From the NCBI GenBank assembly GCA_945900935.1, contig CAMDKT010000449.1, positions 1-5,319 on the forward strand: a stretch of DNA of 5,319 bases. Reading direction: 5' to 3'. Within the stretch, counting starts at the first letter, position 1. Each line of letters opens with the position of its first letter. Positions 4,819 to 5,319 of this stretch are shown here, piece by piece. Source of the stretch: Candidatus Sulfopaludibacter sp. SbA3. GTDB lineage: Bacteria; Acidobacteriota; Terriglobia; Bryobacterales; Bryobacteraceae. The notes beneath the pieces were generated by a model. It was given only the letters and a program-made list of their open reading frames with translations. It was not told the origin of the DNA and searched no databases. The translations under genes were made by a program, and so were the position numbers.

Positions 4819-5319
4819 GCGGAAACGATCCCCTTGTCGAATGCGCCGCCAATTTTTCTGAAGGCCGCCGGCCCGACGTCGTCGCCGCCATCGTTCAATC
4901 CATCCGCGGCGTCGAGGGTGTCGCCGTGCTCGATATTGACAGTGACGCCGATCACAATCGCTCCGTCATCACTTTCGCCGGCTCTCCCGAAGACGTCGGA
5001 GAAGCCGCCGTGCGCTCCGTTGGCACCGCAGTCGAACTCATCGATTTGAACCAGCACGCCGGCGTCCATCCGCGCATCGGTGCCGCCGACGTTATTCCCT
5101 TCGTCCCCATTCGCAGTATTACGCTCATCGAATGCGGCTGGATCGCCCACAGCGTTGGCGCTGAAATCTGGAATCGCTTTCACGTCCCCGTCTATCTTTA
5201 CGGCGAGGCCGCTGTCCGCCCTGAGCGCCGTCCGCTTCCCAACGTTCGCCACATCGGCTTTGAACGCCTTCGTGAAGCCGTCAAGACCGATATCCTCCGC
5301 TTCCCTGACTACGGCCAAG
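4815..5319 (+). CDS. ftcD: Glutamate formimidoyltransferase, N-terminal part (runs off right edge)
   Basis: The first 168 residues of the enzyme that moves the formimino group from N-formimino-L-glutamate to tetrahydrofolate, the last step of one histidine-degradation route; it acts in the cytoplasm. Recognisable blocks are VECAANFSEGRR (8-19, usually VPNFSEG), LDIDSDADHNRSVITFAG (39-56), LIDLNQHAGVHPRIGAADVI (75-94), FVPIRS (96-101) and HVPVYLYGEAA (123-133). The HxGxHPRxG stretch, with histidines 81 and 85, holds the family's catalytic histidine, so the enzyme looks active. The ATG overlaps the HutI-like stop as ATGA (4815-4818) with no strong ribosome site of its own (only GGTAGC upstream), pointing to coupled translation. 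Whether a cyclodeaminase domain is fused or encoded separately cannot be seen. The small departure from VPNF to AANF near the start is unusual but not in a catalytic residue. Confidence 0.93.
   Translation, partial: MSGNDPLVECAANFSEGRRPDVVAAIVQSIRGVEGVAVLDIDSDADHNRSVITFAGSPEDVGEAAVRSVGTAVELIDLNQHAGVHPRIGAADVIPFVPIRSITLIECGWIAHSVGAEIWNRFHVPVYLYGEAAVRPERRPLPNVRHIGFERLREAVKTDILRFPDYGQ

Overview
The window looks like chromosomal DNA from a moderately GC-rich Gram-negative soil-type bacterium. My best guess is an Acidobacteriota member of the Solibacter/Bryobacter kind. That guess rests on gene content: a twin-arginine-exported sugar isomerase-like protein, an exported PPC-domain protein, an ECF sigma factor operon and a histidine-catabolism pair. 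It is inference, because no rRNA or marker gene is present. No mobile element, CRISPR array, tRNA or rRNA gene is visible.

Layout, left to right. Positions 734 to 1 (minus strand, running off the left edge) hold the N-terminal 244 residues of an exported protein with a pre-peptidase C-terminal (PPC)-like domain. A divergent intergenic region (735-849) carries a good housekeeping-type promoter for a plus-strand three-gene operon: an ECF sigma factor (850-1353), a 112-residue one-pass membrane protein in the position of an anti-sigma factor (1350-1688), and an exported 239-residue protein with a secretin N-type domain and a secretin-like C-terminal tail (1688-2407). These three genes overlap by 4 and 1 bases, each with a strong ribosome binding site inside the preceding gene, so they are probably translated as a unit.

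The operon runs tail to tail into a minus-strand exported xylose-isomerase-like TIM-barrel protein (3267-2404), and the two stop codons overlap. Upstream of that on the minus strand is a small DUF433 protein (3646-3329) with no visible partner toxin. A 167-base divergent region then separates it from a plus-strand pair: a shortened imidazolonepropionase (HutI)-like protein (3814-4818) and, overlapping it by ATGA, glutamate formimidoyltransferase (4815 to the right edge, partial).

Two things deserve most attention. First, the HutI-like protein keeps the family's N-terminal and C-terminal landmarks but has lost almost all metal-binding residues and about 70 internal residues. It therefore looks like a pseudoenzyme translationally coupled to an apparently normal formimidoyltransferase. 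Second, the operon combines an ECF sigma factor, a minimal membrane protein without a zinc anti-sigma motif, and a miniature secretin-like exported protein. This could be a cell-envelope signalling module analogous in logic, but not in parts, to FecI/FecR/FecA.
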